Shown: positions 36,915-45,558, counted from the first letter of the stretch. The stretch is 64,000 nucleotides of DNA from Xanthobacteraceae bacterium (GCA_019745775.1 JAIESR010000064.1:47049-111048), one strand, 5' to 3'. Made by a program: numbers and translations. The notes: generated from the sequence alone by a model not told the origin.

Positions 36915-37943
36915 CTACTTCGCCGTCAGCGCTTCCGCCGGCCTCAGCTCGCCGACCGCCAGGCTGTTCCAGTTCTTCAGCGGCGGACGCGCGCGCGTCT
37001 CCAGGAATGCGCCGTCCGCCGACGAGAGCGGCAGCAGGCGCAGCAGCAGCGACGCCATGACGACTTCGGCGGCGCGCTGCCCGCCGTCGTCACATTTGAC
37101 CGCGATGCCGAGACCAAGCTCGCGGATTACGCCGCCGATCACGCCCTCGGCGCCGATCTTGACGAAGGCGCGGTTCTGAAGCCCGCCGAGGATCGCCGTG
37201 CAGAACCGCTCGGTGCCGCCGACATAGAACGGGTGCTCGGCGCAGCAGCGCATCAGGCGCTGCGCGGCCGCGAAGCGCCGCTCCCCGATATGGCGGCCGG
37301 TGCCGAAGCGCGCAAACGCGCGCGCGACGTTGCGCAACGGCACCGCATAGGTCGGGATCGAGCAGCCGTCGATACCGTGGTCGTCGAGCTTGAGATCGAA
37401 CATCCCCGCGAGCGTCGCACGGACTTCCCGCTGCACCGGATGCTCGGCGCCGATGTAGTGGCGGTGGTCGACCTTCATCTGCCGCGCCAAAGAGAGCATG
37501 CCCGCGTGCTTGCCGGAGCAGTTGTTATGCAGCGCATGGGGCGTCCGGTGTTCGCGCACCAGCGCCCGTGCGGACGCCTGGTGCAGCGGCCAGTGGGCGC
37601 CGCATTCGAGCGCGCCGGCGTCGAGGCCGGCGCGCGCCAGGAAGGCTTCGACGGCGGCGACGTGCTCGGCCTCGCCGCCATGGGACGCGCAGGCAATCGC
37701 CAGCGCCTTGTCGCTGAGCTCGAATTCGTCGGCGGCGCCGGACTCGACCAGCGGCAGCGCCTGAAACGGCTTCACCGCCGAGCGCGGAAAGATCGGGGTG
37801 GCGACGTCGCCGATCGTCAGATAGTCCGCGCCCTCCGCGTCGCAGACGGCGACGGCGCCGCGATGGCGGCTTTCGACGGCCGCGCCGCGGACGACCTCGA
37901 CCAGCACCGGATTGACCACGTTCGTTGCCTTTCGCCCGCTCAC
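36915..37943 (-). CDS. Type II-like asparaginase (Rhizobium AnsA / ReAV family)
   Basis: A 342-aa asparaginase of the rhizobial 'Asparaginase_II' family, unrelated to E. coli AnsB. Family motifs: PVLVEVVRGAAVESRHRG, FPRSAVKPFQALPLVESG (the Ser-x-x-Lys pair), IACASHGGE, NNCSGKHAGML and DGCSIPTYAVPL. It hydrolyses asparagine to aspartate and ammonia. It starts at GTG 37943 inside the stop codon of the ABC permease gene (GTGA), so it is translationally coupled to a quinoprotein-associated transporter, an unusual partner. Confidence 0.9.
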   Translation of the reverse strand: MSGRKATNVVNPVLVEVVRGAAVESRHRGAVAVCDAEGADYLTIGDVATPIFPRSAVKPFQALPLVESGAADEFELSDKALAIACASHGGEAEHVAAVEAFLARAGLDAGALECGAHWPLHQASARALVREHRTPHALHNNCSGKHAGMLSLARQMKVDHRHYIGAEHPVQREVRATLAGMFDLKLDDHGIDGCSIPTYAVPLRNVARAFARFGTGRHIGERRFAAAQRLMRCCAEHPFYVGGTERFCTAILGGLQNRAFVKIGAEGVIGGVIRELGLGIAVKCDDGGQRAAEVVMASLLLRLLPLSSADGAFLETRARPPLKNWNSLAVGELRPAEALTAK

Positions 37944-38749
37944 GCCGGCTGCGCGGCGCGGCGGATCATGCCGCGCTGCGGATCATAGCCGAAGGTCGCG
38001 AGCATGAAGAACAGCACGGTCGCGCCGCAGACCACCGCCGCCGCGATCGGCTCGAACAGGCCATAAAGCGCAAAACGGATCAGCTCCACCGCATGGGTGA
38101 ACGGGTTGACCAGCGACACCCAGTAGATGAATTCCGAGCCGCCCTCGCGCAGCCGCCACAGCGGATAGAGCGCGGAGGAGAAGAAGAACATGGGGAACAT
38201 CACGAAATTCATGGCGCCGGCGAAATTCTCCACCTGCCGGATGTAGACCGAGAGGAACAGCCAGAGCGCGCCGAGCATCAGCCCCGACACGATCAGCGCC
38301 GGCAGCACCGCGAGCCAATGGATCGGCTCGAAGGTCACGCCGAACGGGATGCAGACCAGCATGAACACGTAGCAGGTGACGACCGACAGTGAGGTACCGG
38401 CGATCAGCTTGCAGGCGAGCAGCACCCAGCGCGGCAGCGGCGCCGTCAGCAGGAGCCGCATCACGCCCATCTCGCGGTCGTAGACCATCGAGAGCGACGA
38501 CTGCATGCCGTGGAACAGCAGGACGATGCCGAGCAGCCCCGGCACGATATAGACCTGATAGGTGATGTAGGTCTTGTAGGGCGGGATGATCGAGACGCCG
38601 AACACGTTGTAGAAGCCGGCGGCGAACACCGCGAGCCACATCAGCGGCCGCACGATCGCCGACAGCAAGCGCCCGCGCTGCTGCACGAACTTGACGATCT
38701 CGCGCATGGTGACGGCGCGCATGGCGCGGGCGACATGGGTGAGTTGCAT
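37940..38749 (-). CDS. ABC-2 type permease of the PQQ-associated transport system (PedC/LutF-like)
   Basis: A 269-aa ABC-2 membrane protein with about six spans: LLSAIVRPLMWLAVFAAGFYNVFG, YKTYITYQVYIVPGLLGIVLLFHG, YDREMGVMRLLLTAPLPRWVLL, NFVMFPMFFFSSALYPLWRL. It belongs to the permease family found with PQQ-dependent alcohol oxidation (PedC) and resembles LutF of lanthanide uptake. It follows the binding-protein gene by 3 bp. Its ATPase is likely the gene at 45605-46363. Confidence 0.88.
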   Translation of the reverse strand: MQLTHVARAMRAVTMREIVKFVQQRGRLLSAIVRPLMWLAVFAAGFYNVFGVSIIPPYKTYITYQVYIVPGLLGIVLLFHGMQSSLSMVYDREMGVMRLLLTAPLPRWVLLACKLIAGTSLSVVTCYVFMLVCIPFGVTFEPIHWLAVLPALIVSGLMLGALWLFLSVYIRQVENFAGAMNFVMFPMFFFSSALYPLWRLREGGSEFIYWVSLVNPFTHAVELIRFALYGLFEPIAAAVVCGATVLFFMLATFGYDPQRGMIRRAAQPA

Positions 38750-38752
38750 CGA

Positions 38753-39943
38753 TCACCTGTTCAGCTTGCACGGCGTCTCCGGCTCGTCGTCGCCGAGCGT
38801 GTCGAGCGTGTTGACGCGATGGAGGAAGCCATCGATCGGCGCGCTCGCGATCACCGCATTGGGCGTCGCCAGGAACACCGCCTGCCGCAGCTGCTGGTCC
38901 CATGGGCGGACGCTGACCGCAAGGCCCTTGTAGCCGTCGAAGCCGTTGCCGGCGAGGATGAAGCCGCGAAGCTTGGCGAAATCGGCGGAGCCGGTGCGCA
39001 GTGCCGCCTGCACCACCATCTTCACGGCGATCCAGGCGGCCCAGTCCTGGCTCTCCATGCGGCGGCCGCTCGCCGCGCGCTGGAACCGTGAATTGAGCTG
39101 CGGGGCGCCGTGGCGCTCATACGTCCAGTGCCAGGCGACCGGCTCGAGATCGATCGCGCCGATCACCGGCCGCGCACGCTGGGTCCGGTACGGAAGCGCC
39201 CGCGCGAAATCGAAGGCGTCGTCGGCGATGAAGACCACGTCGTAGTCGCGGTTGAGCGTGGTGAGCAGCAGCGGATTGTTCTGGTCGCGCTCGCGGGGGT
39301 CGGTGCCGGGCTTGAAATCGCGCTTGCCAACGATGCGGGCCCCGAATTTCTTCGCCGAGGCCTCGAACGCCCTGGTCATGGCGGCGTCGGCCGGCTCCGG
39401 ACCCTGCAACACCAGGATGTCGCGCCATTTGCGCGAGACCAGATGCTGCACCAGGCCGTCGGTGGTCATGGCAAGGCTCGGCAGCGTGTGCACGACCTCG
39501 CGTGAACAGAGCTCGCGGCGGAGCGCGTCGTCCGCCGCGGTGGCGTTGAACAGGAGCACGTCGCGTCCCTTCATCGCCTGCGCCAGCGGCCTGAAGGCGT
39601 CGGCGGGCGCATCGACGACGAAGAAACGGATGTTTCCCTTCTCGCGCGCCTGCATCACCGCGGCAGCGATGGCATCCGCCGACTTCACCGTGATGCGCTC
39701 GAGCGCAAAATCGATCTTGAGCGCGCGGCTCAAGGCCTGCGCCTCGTCGATCGCGACCTTGGCGCCGACGAAGGGATGCTCGCGGGCCTTGAGGATCATG
39801 CGCTCATAGGCGCGGATCGGCTCGTGGCGCGGATCGCCGTCGATGTCGACGAAGCCGATGGTGACCTTCGGCGGCGGTGCATCTTGCGCGCGCACGAGTG
39901 TGGCAAAGCTGATGAAAATGGCAGCGGCACCGAGCACCATCAA
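38753..39943 (-). CDS. Periplasmic binding protein of the PQQ-associated ABC system (LutA-like)
   Basis: A ~396-aa periplasmic-binding-fold protein of the family associated with PQQ-dependent catabolism. The signal segment is VLGAAAIFISFATLVRAQ. The mature part has VTIGFVDIDGDPRHEPIRAYERM, a second fold half with RKWRDILVLQGPEPADAAM and an acid-rich stretch DPRERDQNN. The start is uncertain: ATG 39943 lies just before the signal core; the frame continues upstream through a palindromic repeat that is unlikely to be coding. The C-terminal half of similar proteins may bind a metal or ligand; none is proved here. Confidence 0.85.
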   Translation of the reverse strand: MMVLGAAAIFISFATLVRAQDAPPPKVTIGFVDIDGDPRHEPIRAYERMILKAREHPFVGAKVAIDEAQALSRALKIDFALERITVKSADAIAAAVMQAREKGNIRFFVVDAPADAFRPLAQAMKGRDVLLFNATAADDALRRELCSREVVHTLPSLAMTTDGLVQHLVSRKWRDILVLQGPEPADAAMTRAFEASAKKFGARIVGKRDFKPGTDPRERDQNNPLLLTTLNRDYDVVFIADDAFDFARALPYRTQRARPVIGAIDLEPVAWHWTYERHGAPQLNSRFQRAASGRRMESQDWAAWIAVKMVVQAALRTGSADFAKLRGFILAGNGFDGYKGLAVSVRPWDQQLRQAVFLATPNAVIASAPIDGFLHRVNTLDTLGDDEPETPCKLNR

Positions 39944-39987
39944 CCCGCACCGAGCAAGCGAGGATACGATGGCAGTGGCCGCGAGTC

Positions 39988-40159
39988 CCACCTCTCCCCG
40001 GAGGCGAGAGGTCGACGCGCGAAGCGCGTCGGGTGACGGGGTTCGCACTTCTCGATAGGTTCGGGCCCCCTGACCCCAACCCTCTTCCCTTCCGAACTCG
40101 GGTTCACCCGAGTTCGGCACGAAATTATTTGGTCGAAGTCGGAAACATCCGACTTCGAC
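39988..40159. repeat. Tandem hairpins between propeller and binding-protein genes
   Basis: Four hairpins in series: CCTCTC/GAGAGG (39991-39996 / 40006-40011); CGACGCGC-GAA-GCGCGTCG (40013-40031); a perfect 12-bp stem CCGAACTCGGGT/ACCCGAGTTCGG with a 2-base loop (40092-40117); and a perfect 12-bp stem GTCGAAGTCGGA/TCCGACTTCGAC with a 4-base loop (40132-40159). They lie in the untranslated gap between the beta-propeller stop and the binding-protein start and may uncouple expression. Confidence 0.65.
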
Positions 40160-40214
40160 GGGAGCGGGAGCCCACCGAGCGCGCGGCACCACCTCCATCA
40201 ACTCAACAACCCAG

Positions 40215-41198
40215 CTAATCATCGATGATCACGCCCCAGGGTACGCGCCCCACGGGAACAGACTGCAGCGCCTTGCGGCTCTTCACGTCGATGATCGTGA
40301 CGTCGTCGCCGAGGCCGTTGGCCACGTATAGCGTGCGCTCGTCGCGCGTGAGCGTGATGCCCCACGGGCGCTTGCCGACCAGGATGTAGCCGGTGATCCG
40401 GCGCGTCGGCACATCGACCACGGCGACGTGGGCGGCATGGCCGAGGGTCACGAACGCAGTCTTGCCGTCGGCGGTCATCACCAGGCCGACCGGCGTCACG
40501 TCGCTCTTGCGCATCCCAGGCGGCAGGAACTCGATCTTGCCCGACACCACGAACTTCTCACGGTCGATGATGTAGACCTCGCCTGACAACTCGGCGGTGA
40601 CCCACAGCTCCTTGCGGTCGGGCGTGACAGCGAAGCGGCGCGGACGCGTCCCCACCACCACGTCGTTGATCACGTGGCCGCCCTCGGTGTCGACCATGTG
40701 GACGAGGTTGCCCACCTCCGACGTCACGTAGATGATCCTGCCGTCCTCGCTGAGCAGCACGCCTTCGGGCTCGCCCGCGGTCGGCACCTCGTGGACGATG
40801 ATGCCCTTGTCGATGTCGATGGTGGCGAGCGTCGAACTCTCCTCGTTGGCGATGTAGATGCGCCGCCGCCGTTCGTCGATCGCGAAGGTCTCAGGGCTAT
40901 TGCCGGTCGGGATGCGGCGGACCACTTCGAGCTTGGCCATGTCGATCACCTCGATCACGTCGTCGTCTCCGCAGGCGACATAGAGCTGGCTGCGGTCGGC
41001 ACTGAAGTGCATATCGCGCGGCCGACGCGAGGTCTTGATGTCCTTGACGACCTTGTGGGTCTTGGGATCGAGGACGATAAGGTTGTTCGACTTCTCGTTG
41101 CTCACGAAAATGAGGCCGGTGTTGTTGGCGGCGGCAGGCGCGATCACGAGGACGATGGCGAGCGCGGCAAGGCACAGCGAGCGACGATCGACGGGCAC
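40215..41198 (-). CDS. PQQ-dependent-catabolism-associated beta-propeller protein (LutD-like)
   Basis: A 327-aa exported protein: signal peptide (CLAALAIVLVIAPAAA), then a seven-bladed YVTN-type propeller with repeated units such as LIVLDPKTHKVVKDI, VIEVIDMAKLEVVRRI, LATIDIDKGIIVHEV, VHMVDTEGGHVINDV and VTIIDVKSRKALQSV. This family is found beside quinoprotein dehydrogenases and, as LutD, in the Methylorubrum lanthanide cluster. The start is GTG 41198 behind GGGAGAGAAA. It heads a minus-strand operon with the binding protein, permease and asparaginase. Confidence 0.88.
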   Translation of the reverse strand: MPVDRRSLCLAALAIVLVIAPAAANNTGLIFVSNEKSNNLIVLDPKTHKVVKDIKTSRRPRDMHFSADRSQLYVACGDDDVIEVIDMAKLEVVRRIPTGNSPETFAIDERRRRIYIANEESSTLATIDIDKGIIVHEVPTAGEPEGVLLSEDGRIIYVTSEVGNLVHMVDTEGGHVINDVVVGTRPRRFAVTPDRKELWVTAELSGEVYIIDREKFVVSGKIEFLPPGMRKSDVTPVGLVMTADGKTAFVTLGHAAHVAVVDVPTRRITGYILVGKRPWGITLTRDERTLYVANGLGDDVTIIDVKSRKALQSVPVGRVPWGVIIDD

Positions 41199-41229
41199 GG
41201 GCGTTTCTCTCCCTTACAGAACATCTATA

Positions 41230-41249
41230 CGTCGCTGCCAGCGTACGCC
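41230..41249. promoter_or_regulatory. 20-nt box shared with 45559-45578
   Basis: The last 16 bases, GCTGCCAGCGTACGCC (41234-41249), are identical to 45563-45578; over 20 bases there is one mismatch. The core GCGTACGC is palindromic. It lies 32-51 bp upstream of the propeller start (minus strand), and its twin lies 27-46 bp upstream of the ATPase of the same system. Candidate shared operator. Confidence 0.45.
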
Positions 41250-41352
41250 CGACCGCCGCACCGGAGCAAGTCGGGCGCCTCCGCGTCGACGACGTGGATT
41301 GAAGGCGTGCAATAGGACTATGATGATGCGTTCGGGGCAGTAGGATGCGCGC

Positions 41353-42132
41353 ATGCACCGCGAACCCATTCGATTGACGATCATCGTCGGGGCAGCACTG
41401 TTGGTCGGCGCGGCGCTCGCGGCCGATCCCGAGGCGTTCCTTGCCGGCACCACGCGGAACTGCATCGAGTGCGACTTCGGCGGGCGCGACCTCAAGGAGC
41501 GGGATTTCAAGCGCGCCAAGCTCGATCGTGCCCGTTTCAAGAATGCGGACCTTGCGGGCGCCAGCCTGTTCCGGGCTTCGCTTGTGCGCGCCGATCTCTC
41601 CGGCGCCCAGCTCAAGGGCGCCAATCTCAATCTGGTCGATGCCAAATGGGCCGACTTCTCCGACGCCGACCTGAGCGAGGCGCTGCTGTACGAAGCGGAT
41701 CTCGGCGGCGCGAAGCTTACGCGAGCCAAGCTGCAGAAAGCGCGGCTGGCGCGGGCCCGCCTCAACCAAGCCAACCTCGAAGGCGCCACGCTCATGGGGG
41801 CCGATCTGCGCGGAGCAAGACTGGCCGGGGCCAAGCTCGCCGGAGCGGATCTGCGGGGGGCCAAGCTCGACAGGCAGAATCTGCGCGGGATGGATCTGCG
41901 CGGCATCGACTTTACGTTGGGCGACATGATCGAGGCCGACTTCACCGGTGCCGATCTGCGCAACGCCAGGTTCGCCGGGGTCGATCTATTCGGCGCCAAG
42001 TTCAACGGAGCGGATCTGCGCGGCGCCGATTTCGAGGGCGCCAACCTGACCAATGCGATCCTGACCGGTGCCCAGCTCGATGGCGCCAGATTTGACGGCG
42101 CCATCATGCCCAACGGCAAGCGAGCCGAGTAA
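41353..42132 (+). CDS. Exported pentapeptide-repeat protein
   Basis: A 259-aa protein with a signal peptide (IRLTIIVGAALLVGAALAA), a short CxxC-containing stretch (TRNCIECDFGGRDL) and then nearly continuous A(D/N)LxG-type pentapeptides from ~45 to 250, predicted to form a right-handed quadrilateral beta-helix. There is one break at RQNLRGMDLRGIDFTLGDM. Function unknown; such proteins act as scaffolds or mimic nucleic acids. It lies divergent from the propeller gene and convergent, 11 bp apart, with an exported unknown. Confidence 0.88.
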   Translation: MHREPIRLTIIVGAALLVGAALAADPEAFLAGTTRNCIECDFGGRDLKERDFKRAKLDRARFKNADLAGASLFRASLVRADLSGAQLKGANLNLVDAKWADFSDADLSEALLYEADLGGAKLTRAKLQKARLARARLNQANLEGATLMGADLRGARLAGAKLAGADLRGAKLDRQNLRGMDLRGIDFTLGDMIEADFTGADLRNARFAGVDLFGAKFNGADLRGADFEGANLTNAILTGAQLDGARFDGAIMPNGKRAE

Positions 42133-42143
42133 GCGCGCAAGTA

Positions 42144-42926
42144 CTACGGCTTCCGATAGTTCGGGTCGAAAATCTCGAACCGTGTCCAGCTCTCGAACTG
42201 ACCCGCCTTGTATTCGCCGGTGACGGGATCGTTGTCGGCCTGGCCGGGTCTGCGCAGCAAGTGGGTTTCAACCATCAGATGCCGTTCGGGCGTCACTTTC
42301 TCGCAACGCAGCTTGACGAAAATGCCGCCGACCGGACTTTCGCCGGCGGCTCGCGGAAGGTCGGTGCAGGCCCATCCTTCCGAATCGTAGCGATCGAAGA
42401 TCGACAGCCGGAGCATGTGCGCCATGCGCCGCTCGTGAGTGGCGGCGCGCGAGTCGGTGACGAAGCGCAGGCCGCGCAGCACCCCGTCGCCGTCGAACAG
42501 CGCCGACAGGATCACGGGATGGCCGGCAACCCTGGTCCCGATCTTGCCGCGCGCGTAGCGGGGCTCCTCGATGGCCTTGCCGACATACTCGTCTTCGTCA
42601 TCGAAGCGGGCATAGACTTCATACAAGCCATTGGCCTCGGGCCGGCACTTGCGGAAATCCGACCACTCCTCGAGTTTCTGCCGCGGCGGACCGCCATTAC
42701 TCCCGCACGCAAGGTCACCGAACCCCCGAAGCGTCATGGACTTCGCCACGAGCCCGAGTTTCAAACCGCGGATTTCGCCGGGATCGGGCCTCTGCTGCGG
42801 CTGCGCCGGCCCGCTCACCAGGATTGCAGCAAGGATGCCGGCGGCGATCCAGGTGCGCGCTCGCCGGCGCGCTATTTTTTCATGGGCTCGCACAGCCGTG
42901 TGTCCTGGCCCCAGAACTCGACGCAC
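42144..42926 (-). CDS. Exported protein of unknown function
   Basis: A ~260-aa protein with a likely signal peptide (WIAAGILAAILVSGPAQPQ). The mature part contains ITMTLRGFGDLACGSNGGPP-like sequence (seen as MTLRGFGDLACGSNGG), VYARFDDEDEYVGKAIEEPRYARGK, LRGLRFVTDSRAATHERRMAHML and YDSEGWACTDLPRAAGESPVGGIFVKLRCEKV. Three cysteines could form disulfides. I recognise no family. The frame overlaps the end of the cytochrome c gene by 55 bp; GTG 42893 is an alternative start with a 22-bp overlap. Cotranscribed with the cytochrome and the quinoprotein dehydrogenase. Confidence 0.75.
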   Translation of the reverse strand: MRRVLGPGHTAVRAHEKIARRRARTWIAAGILAAILVSGPAQPQQRPDPGEIRGLKLGLVAKSMTLRGFGDLACGSNGGPPRQKLEEWSDFRKCRPEANGLYEVYARFDDEDEYVGKAIEEPRYARGKIGTRVAGHPVILSALFDGDGVLRGLRFVTDSRAATHERRMAHMLRLSIFDRYDSEGWACTDLPRAAGESPVGGIFVKLRCEKVTPERHLMVETHLLRRPGQADNDPVTGEYKAGQFESWTRFEIFDPNYRKP

Positions 42927-43372
42927 TCTTCATAAGTGGACGCTCCGCGTCCCACGGCCTTGGTGAAGAGATATTTCACCACGGCTTCGATATCGCGCCG
43001 CTGCAGCGGCTCGCCGATCGGCGGCATGATCCTGCCGAGTTCTACGCTGGTGATGTTGTAGCAGCGCTTGTCGGTGTAGGCGAATTGGTCGTGATAGGGC
43101 ATGCCGGTGCCGGGCCGGCCGCATCTGACCACTTCGGCAAATTGCTCTTCGTTCAGGAAGGTCTTGCGCAGCGACGACGCATTGCCGCCATAGCCCTGGT
43201 CGCCGGAGGCGTCCCACTTGTGGCAGAACTGGCAATTCGCCTTGACCTTGTAGACCTCCTTGCCCCGCTCGATGGCGCGCACGTCGTCCGGCGAAAGCGG
43301 GGCCTGTGCCGATGCTGCATCCGCTGCGAGCGCCGCGAGGGCGATGATGATGGCAATCGCGAACGTCTTCAT
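42872..43372 (-). CDS. Periplasmic c-type cytochrome partner of the first PQQ dehydrogenase
   Basis: A 166-aa monohaem cytochrome c with signal peptide (FAIAIIIALAALAADAASAQ), haem site CQFCH and axial-Met candidates in GRIMPPIGEP. Three further cysteines (KRCYN, EECVEFWGQDTRLCEP) may form a disulfide in an extra C-terminal lobe. It is located 79 bp after the PQQ dehydrogenase at 43452-45224 and probably takes electrons from it, in the role of XoxG/ExaB. The ATG at 43370-43372 is the true start; the longer frame is spurious. Confidence 0.88.
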   Translation of the reverse strand: MKTFAIAIIIALAALAADAASAQAPLSPDDVRAIERGKEVYKVKANCQFCHKWDASGDQGYGGNASSLRKTFLNEEQFAEVVRCGRPGTGMPYHDQFAYTDKRCYNITSVELGRIMPPIGEPLQRRDIEAVVKYLFTKAVGRGASTYEECVEFWGQDTRLCEPMKK

Positions 43373-43451
43373 GCCGGGAGACCGAGAGTCTTCTTCTTGC
43401 AGGGGGAGATCGCCGGCGCGAGCATCGCCGCGCCGGCGCAGTGAGCGGAGA

Positions 43452-45224
43452 CTACTGCAGGCCGAACACGTACAGCATGGACGCTGTCGACGTGTGCCTG
43501 AGTTCGGGCGCGTAATTCCAGAGGTTTTGCGGCTGGCGCGAGCCCACCAGCACGGCGACGTACTGCTTGCCGTCGACCGAATAGGTGATGGGCGGCGCAT
43601 TGATGCCGGTGCCCACGTTGAAGCTCCAGACCTCCTGCAGGGTCTTGGCATCGTGGGCCGAGAACGAGCCGTCGTACTGGCCGAGGAACACCAGATTGCC
43701 TGCCGTGGCGAGCACGCCGCTGTAGTTCGGATACGTGAGCCTCAAGCGGCCCACGGTTTCGCCGGTGGTGGGATCGAGCGCCTTGAGACTGCCATAAAGC
43801 CGCTCGGTCGGCCTGCCGGCACCGCCGGCGAACCGCTCGCGCGGCTTGACCGTCCCGCCCTGGCTCACGAAGTCCTTCTGCTCGACGGTCTCGACCTCGT
43901 TGCAGCCTTCGATCGAAGCGACGAAGAGCAGATTGAGCTCCGGATTGTAAGCACCGGGCTGCCAGTTCTTGCCGCCGTAGTGTGACGGACATAGCCGATC
44001 GCTCTTTGGCTTGGCGCGCGAACCGTGACTACCGGGCCGATATTCCTGGACGTCGGTGTTGGGGTTGTAGTTGAGCGGTCGACCGGTCGCCGGATCGAGG
44101 CCGGTAGTCCAGTTCAGCTCGTCGACATACTGCTTGCCGAGAATGAACTCGCCGCTGCTGCGATCGAGCGCATAGTAGAAACCGTTGCGCGCGACGTGAA
44201 CGACGAGCTTGCGATTCTCACCGCTTACCCGGGCGTTGATGATCGGGTGCTCGGAGACCTCGTCGTAATCGTAGGGGTCGTTCGGCGTATATTGGTAGCC
44301 CCATTTGATCTTGCCGGTGGTGGGGTCGAGCGCGAGCACGCTCGCCGCCCATTTGTTGTCGCCTGGCCGGTATTCCGGATCCCAGTCCGGGCCGGCATTG
44401 CCGATGCCTTGGTAGAACGTGTCGGTTTCAGGATCGTAGGTCGCCGTCACCCAGACCGAGCCGCCGCCGTGCTTGTAGCGCTCCTTGCCGTCCTTCCAGG
44501 TCTCGTGACCCGGTTCGCCCGGGCCCGGGATCGTGTAGGTCCGCCAGACTTGCTTGCCGGTGTTGAGGTCGGTGCCGTCGATCCAACCCCGTATGCCATA
44601 CTCGCCGCCTGCGACGCCGACGATCGCGATGTCGCGGATAACGAGCGGCGCGAGCGTGAGCGTCTCGGCGACCGCCGGATCCGCCACCTTGCGTTCCCAC
44701 ACCATCTCGCCGGTCGCCTTGTCGAGTGAGAACAGCCGGCCGTCGAGGGAGACCGAGATCACCTTGTCCTTCCACAGCGCCACACCGCGATTGTTGACGC
44801 CGCAGCAGGCCACGTCGCCGGCCCAGGCGCGGTCGGTGCCCGGATCGAACTTCCACTTGATGCTCGCCTTCCTGCCGTTTGATACGTCGATCGCATAGAC
44901 CGAGCCCCAGCCGTCGGTGACATACATCATCCCGTTCTCGACGATGGGGGTGGCCTGCAGATTGCCGTGCTTATATCGGCCGCCGCTCTCGTAGCCGCCG
45001 AGTGCCACGGTGAACACCGGTCTGAGGTTCTTGACCGTGTCGGTGTTGATGTCCTTGAGGCTGGAAAACCGCCAGCCTTCATAGTTTCCGTGATGAAGCA
45101 GCCAGTTGTGCGGCTCCTTGGCGACGCTGAGCGCGCGCTGATGGGTCATGTCGTCGGCGCCGACCGGCGTGAGCGCGGTCGCCACCAGCAACGAAGTCAG
45201 CAAGGCCGCGGATATCGTCCTCAT
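43452..45224 (-). CDS. PQQ-dependent alcohol dehydrogenase, lanthanide type (ADH1)
   Basis: A 590-aa quinoprotein with signal peptide (TISAALLTSLLVATALTPVGA) and eight-bladed propeller. The vicinal disulfide is in DVACCGVNNRG. The catalytic Asp319 is followed two residues later by Asp321 (PYDYDEV); this D-x-D pair marks lanthanide-dependent enzymes, as calcium enzymes have Ala or Ser at the second site. The KNWQPGAYNPEL and GTGINAPPITY motifs are quinoprotein-typical. The start at 45224 has AGGGAGGTG before it; the longest frame adds nine codons. No haem domain, so a separate cytochrome is needed, and one lies downstream. Confidence 0.92.
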   Translation of the reverse strand: MRTISAALLTSLLVATALTPVGADDMTHQRALSVAKEPHNWLLHHGNYEGWRFSSLKDINTDTVKNLRPVFTVALGGYESGGRYKHGNLQATPIVENGMMYVTDGWGSVYAIDVSNGRKASIKWKFDPGTDRAWAGDVACCGVNNRGVALWKDKVISVSLDGRLFSLDKATGEMVWERKVADPAVAETLTLAPLVIRDIAIVGVAGGEYGIRGWIDGTDLNTGKQVWRTYTIPGPGEPGHETWKDGKERYKHGGGSVWVTATYDPETDTFYQGIGNAGPDWDPEYRPGDNKWAASVLALDPTTGKIKWGYQYTPNDPYDYDEVSEHPIINARVSGENRKLVVHVARNGFYYALDRSSGEFILGKQYVDELNWTTGLDPATGRPLNYNPNTDVQEYRPGSHGSRAKPKSDRLCPSHYGGKNWQPGAYNPELNLLFVASIEGCNEVETVEQKDFVSQGGTVKPRERFAGGAGRPTERLYGSLKALDPTTGETVGRLRLTYPNYSGVLATAGNLVFLGQYDGSFSAHDAKTLQEVWSFNVGTGINAPPITYSVDGKQYVAVLVGSRQPQNLWNYAPELRHTSTASMLYVFGLQ

Positions 45225-45558
45225 GACACGCACCTCCCTGTTGGCCGCCACCTGATGGTGGAGGTCCTATTGTTGATTCATTCGGATCGGTCTTGTTATT
45301 TTCGATCCTGGCGTTTCCTCCCGTAAGCGTAGTCCGACGCACACGTGCCGGCAATATGCTTGGCGCCAGTTGCTGTCATGTGCGCTCGGCAATGGTAGTC
45401 AGATGCGGGCGTGGGCCGCGGCCCAATAGCGGACTGCGTGCTGTTCGTCAGCTCGCGCTCCTCGATCGAGAACATCTCGCCCGCCTTGCCGGAGATTGCA
45501 CGATGCCGGTGCGTTGGTGACGTCGAACACCGCACCTCTCCCGCTTGCGCATTGTTTT
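45225..45558. other. Divergent regulatory region between ADH1 and the ABC ATPase
   Basis: About 330 bp between the ADH1 start (minus) and the ATPase start (plus). It includes CCACC-TGAT-GGTGG (45248-45261) close to the ADH1 ribosome site and an AT-rich run TTGTTATTTTCGATCC (45292-45307) that may hold promoter elements. No gene is supported here. Confidence 0.4.

Noticed and set aside
39944..40222. N-terminal 93-residue extension of the PQQ-associated binding protein
   Set aside because: It crosses palindromic repeats and precedes the signal peptide, so it is not likely to be translated.
41214..42140. Minus-strand frame opposite the pentapeptide-repeat gene
   Set aside because: Its Ser/Arg/Ala-Pro periodicity mirrors the pentapeptide repeats on the other strand; no independent motif.
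43452..45224. Methanol dehydrogenase XoxF or MxaF
   Set aside because: Sequence around the vicinal cysteines (ACCGVNNRG) and overall pattern fit a broader quinoprotein alcohol dehydrogenase; no xoxJ or mxaI neighbour is present.
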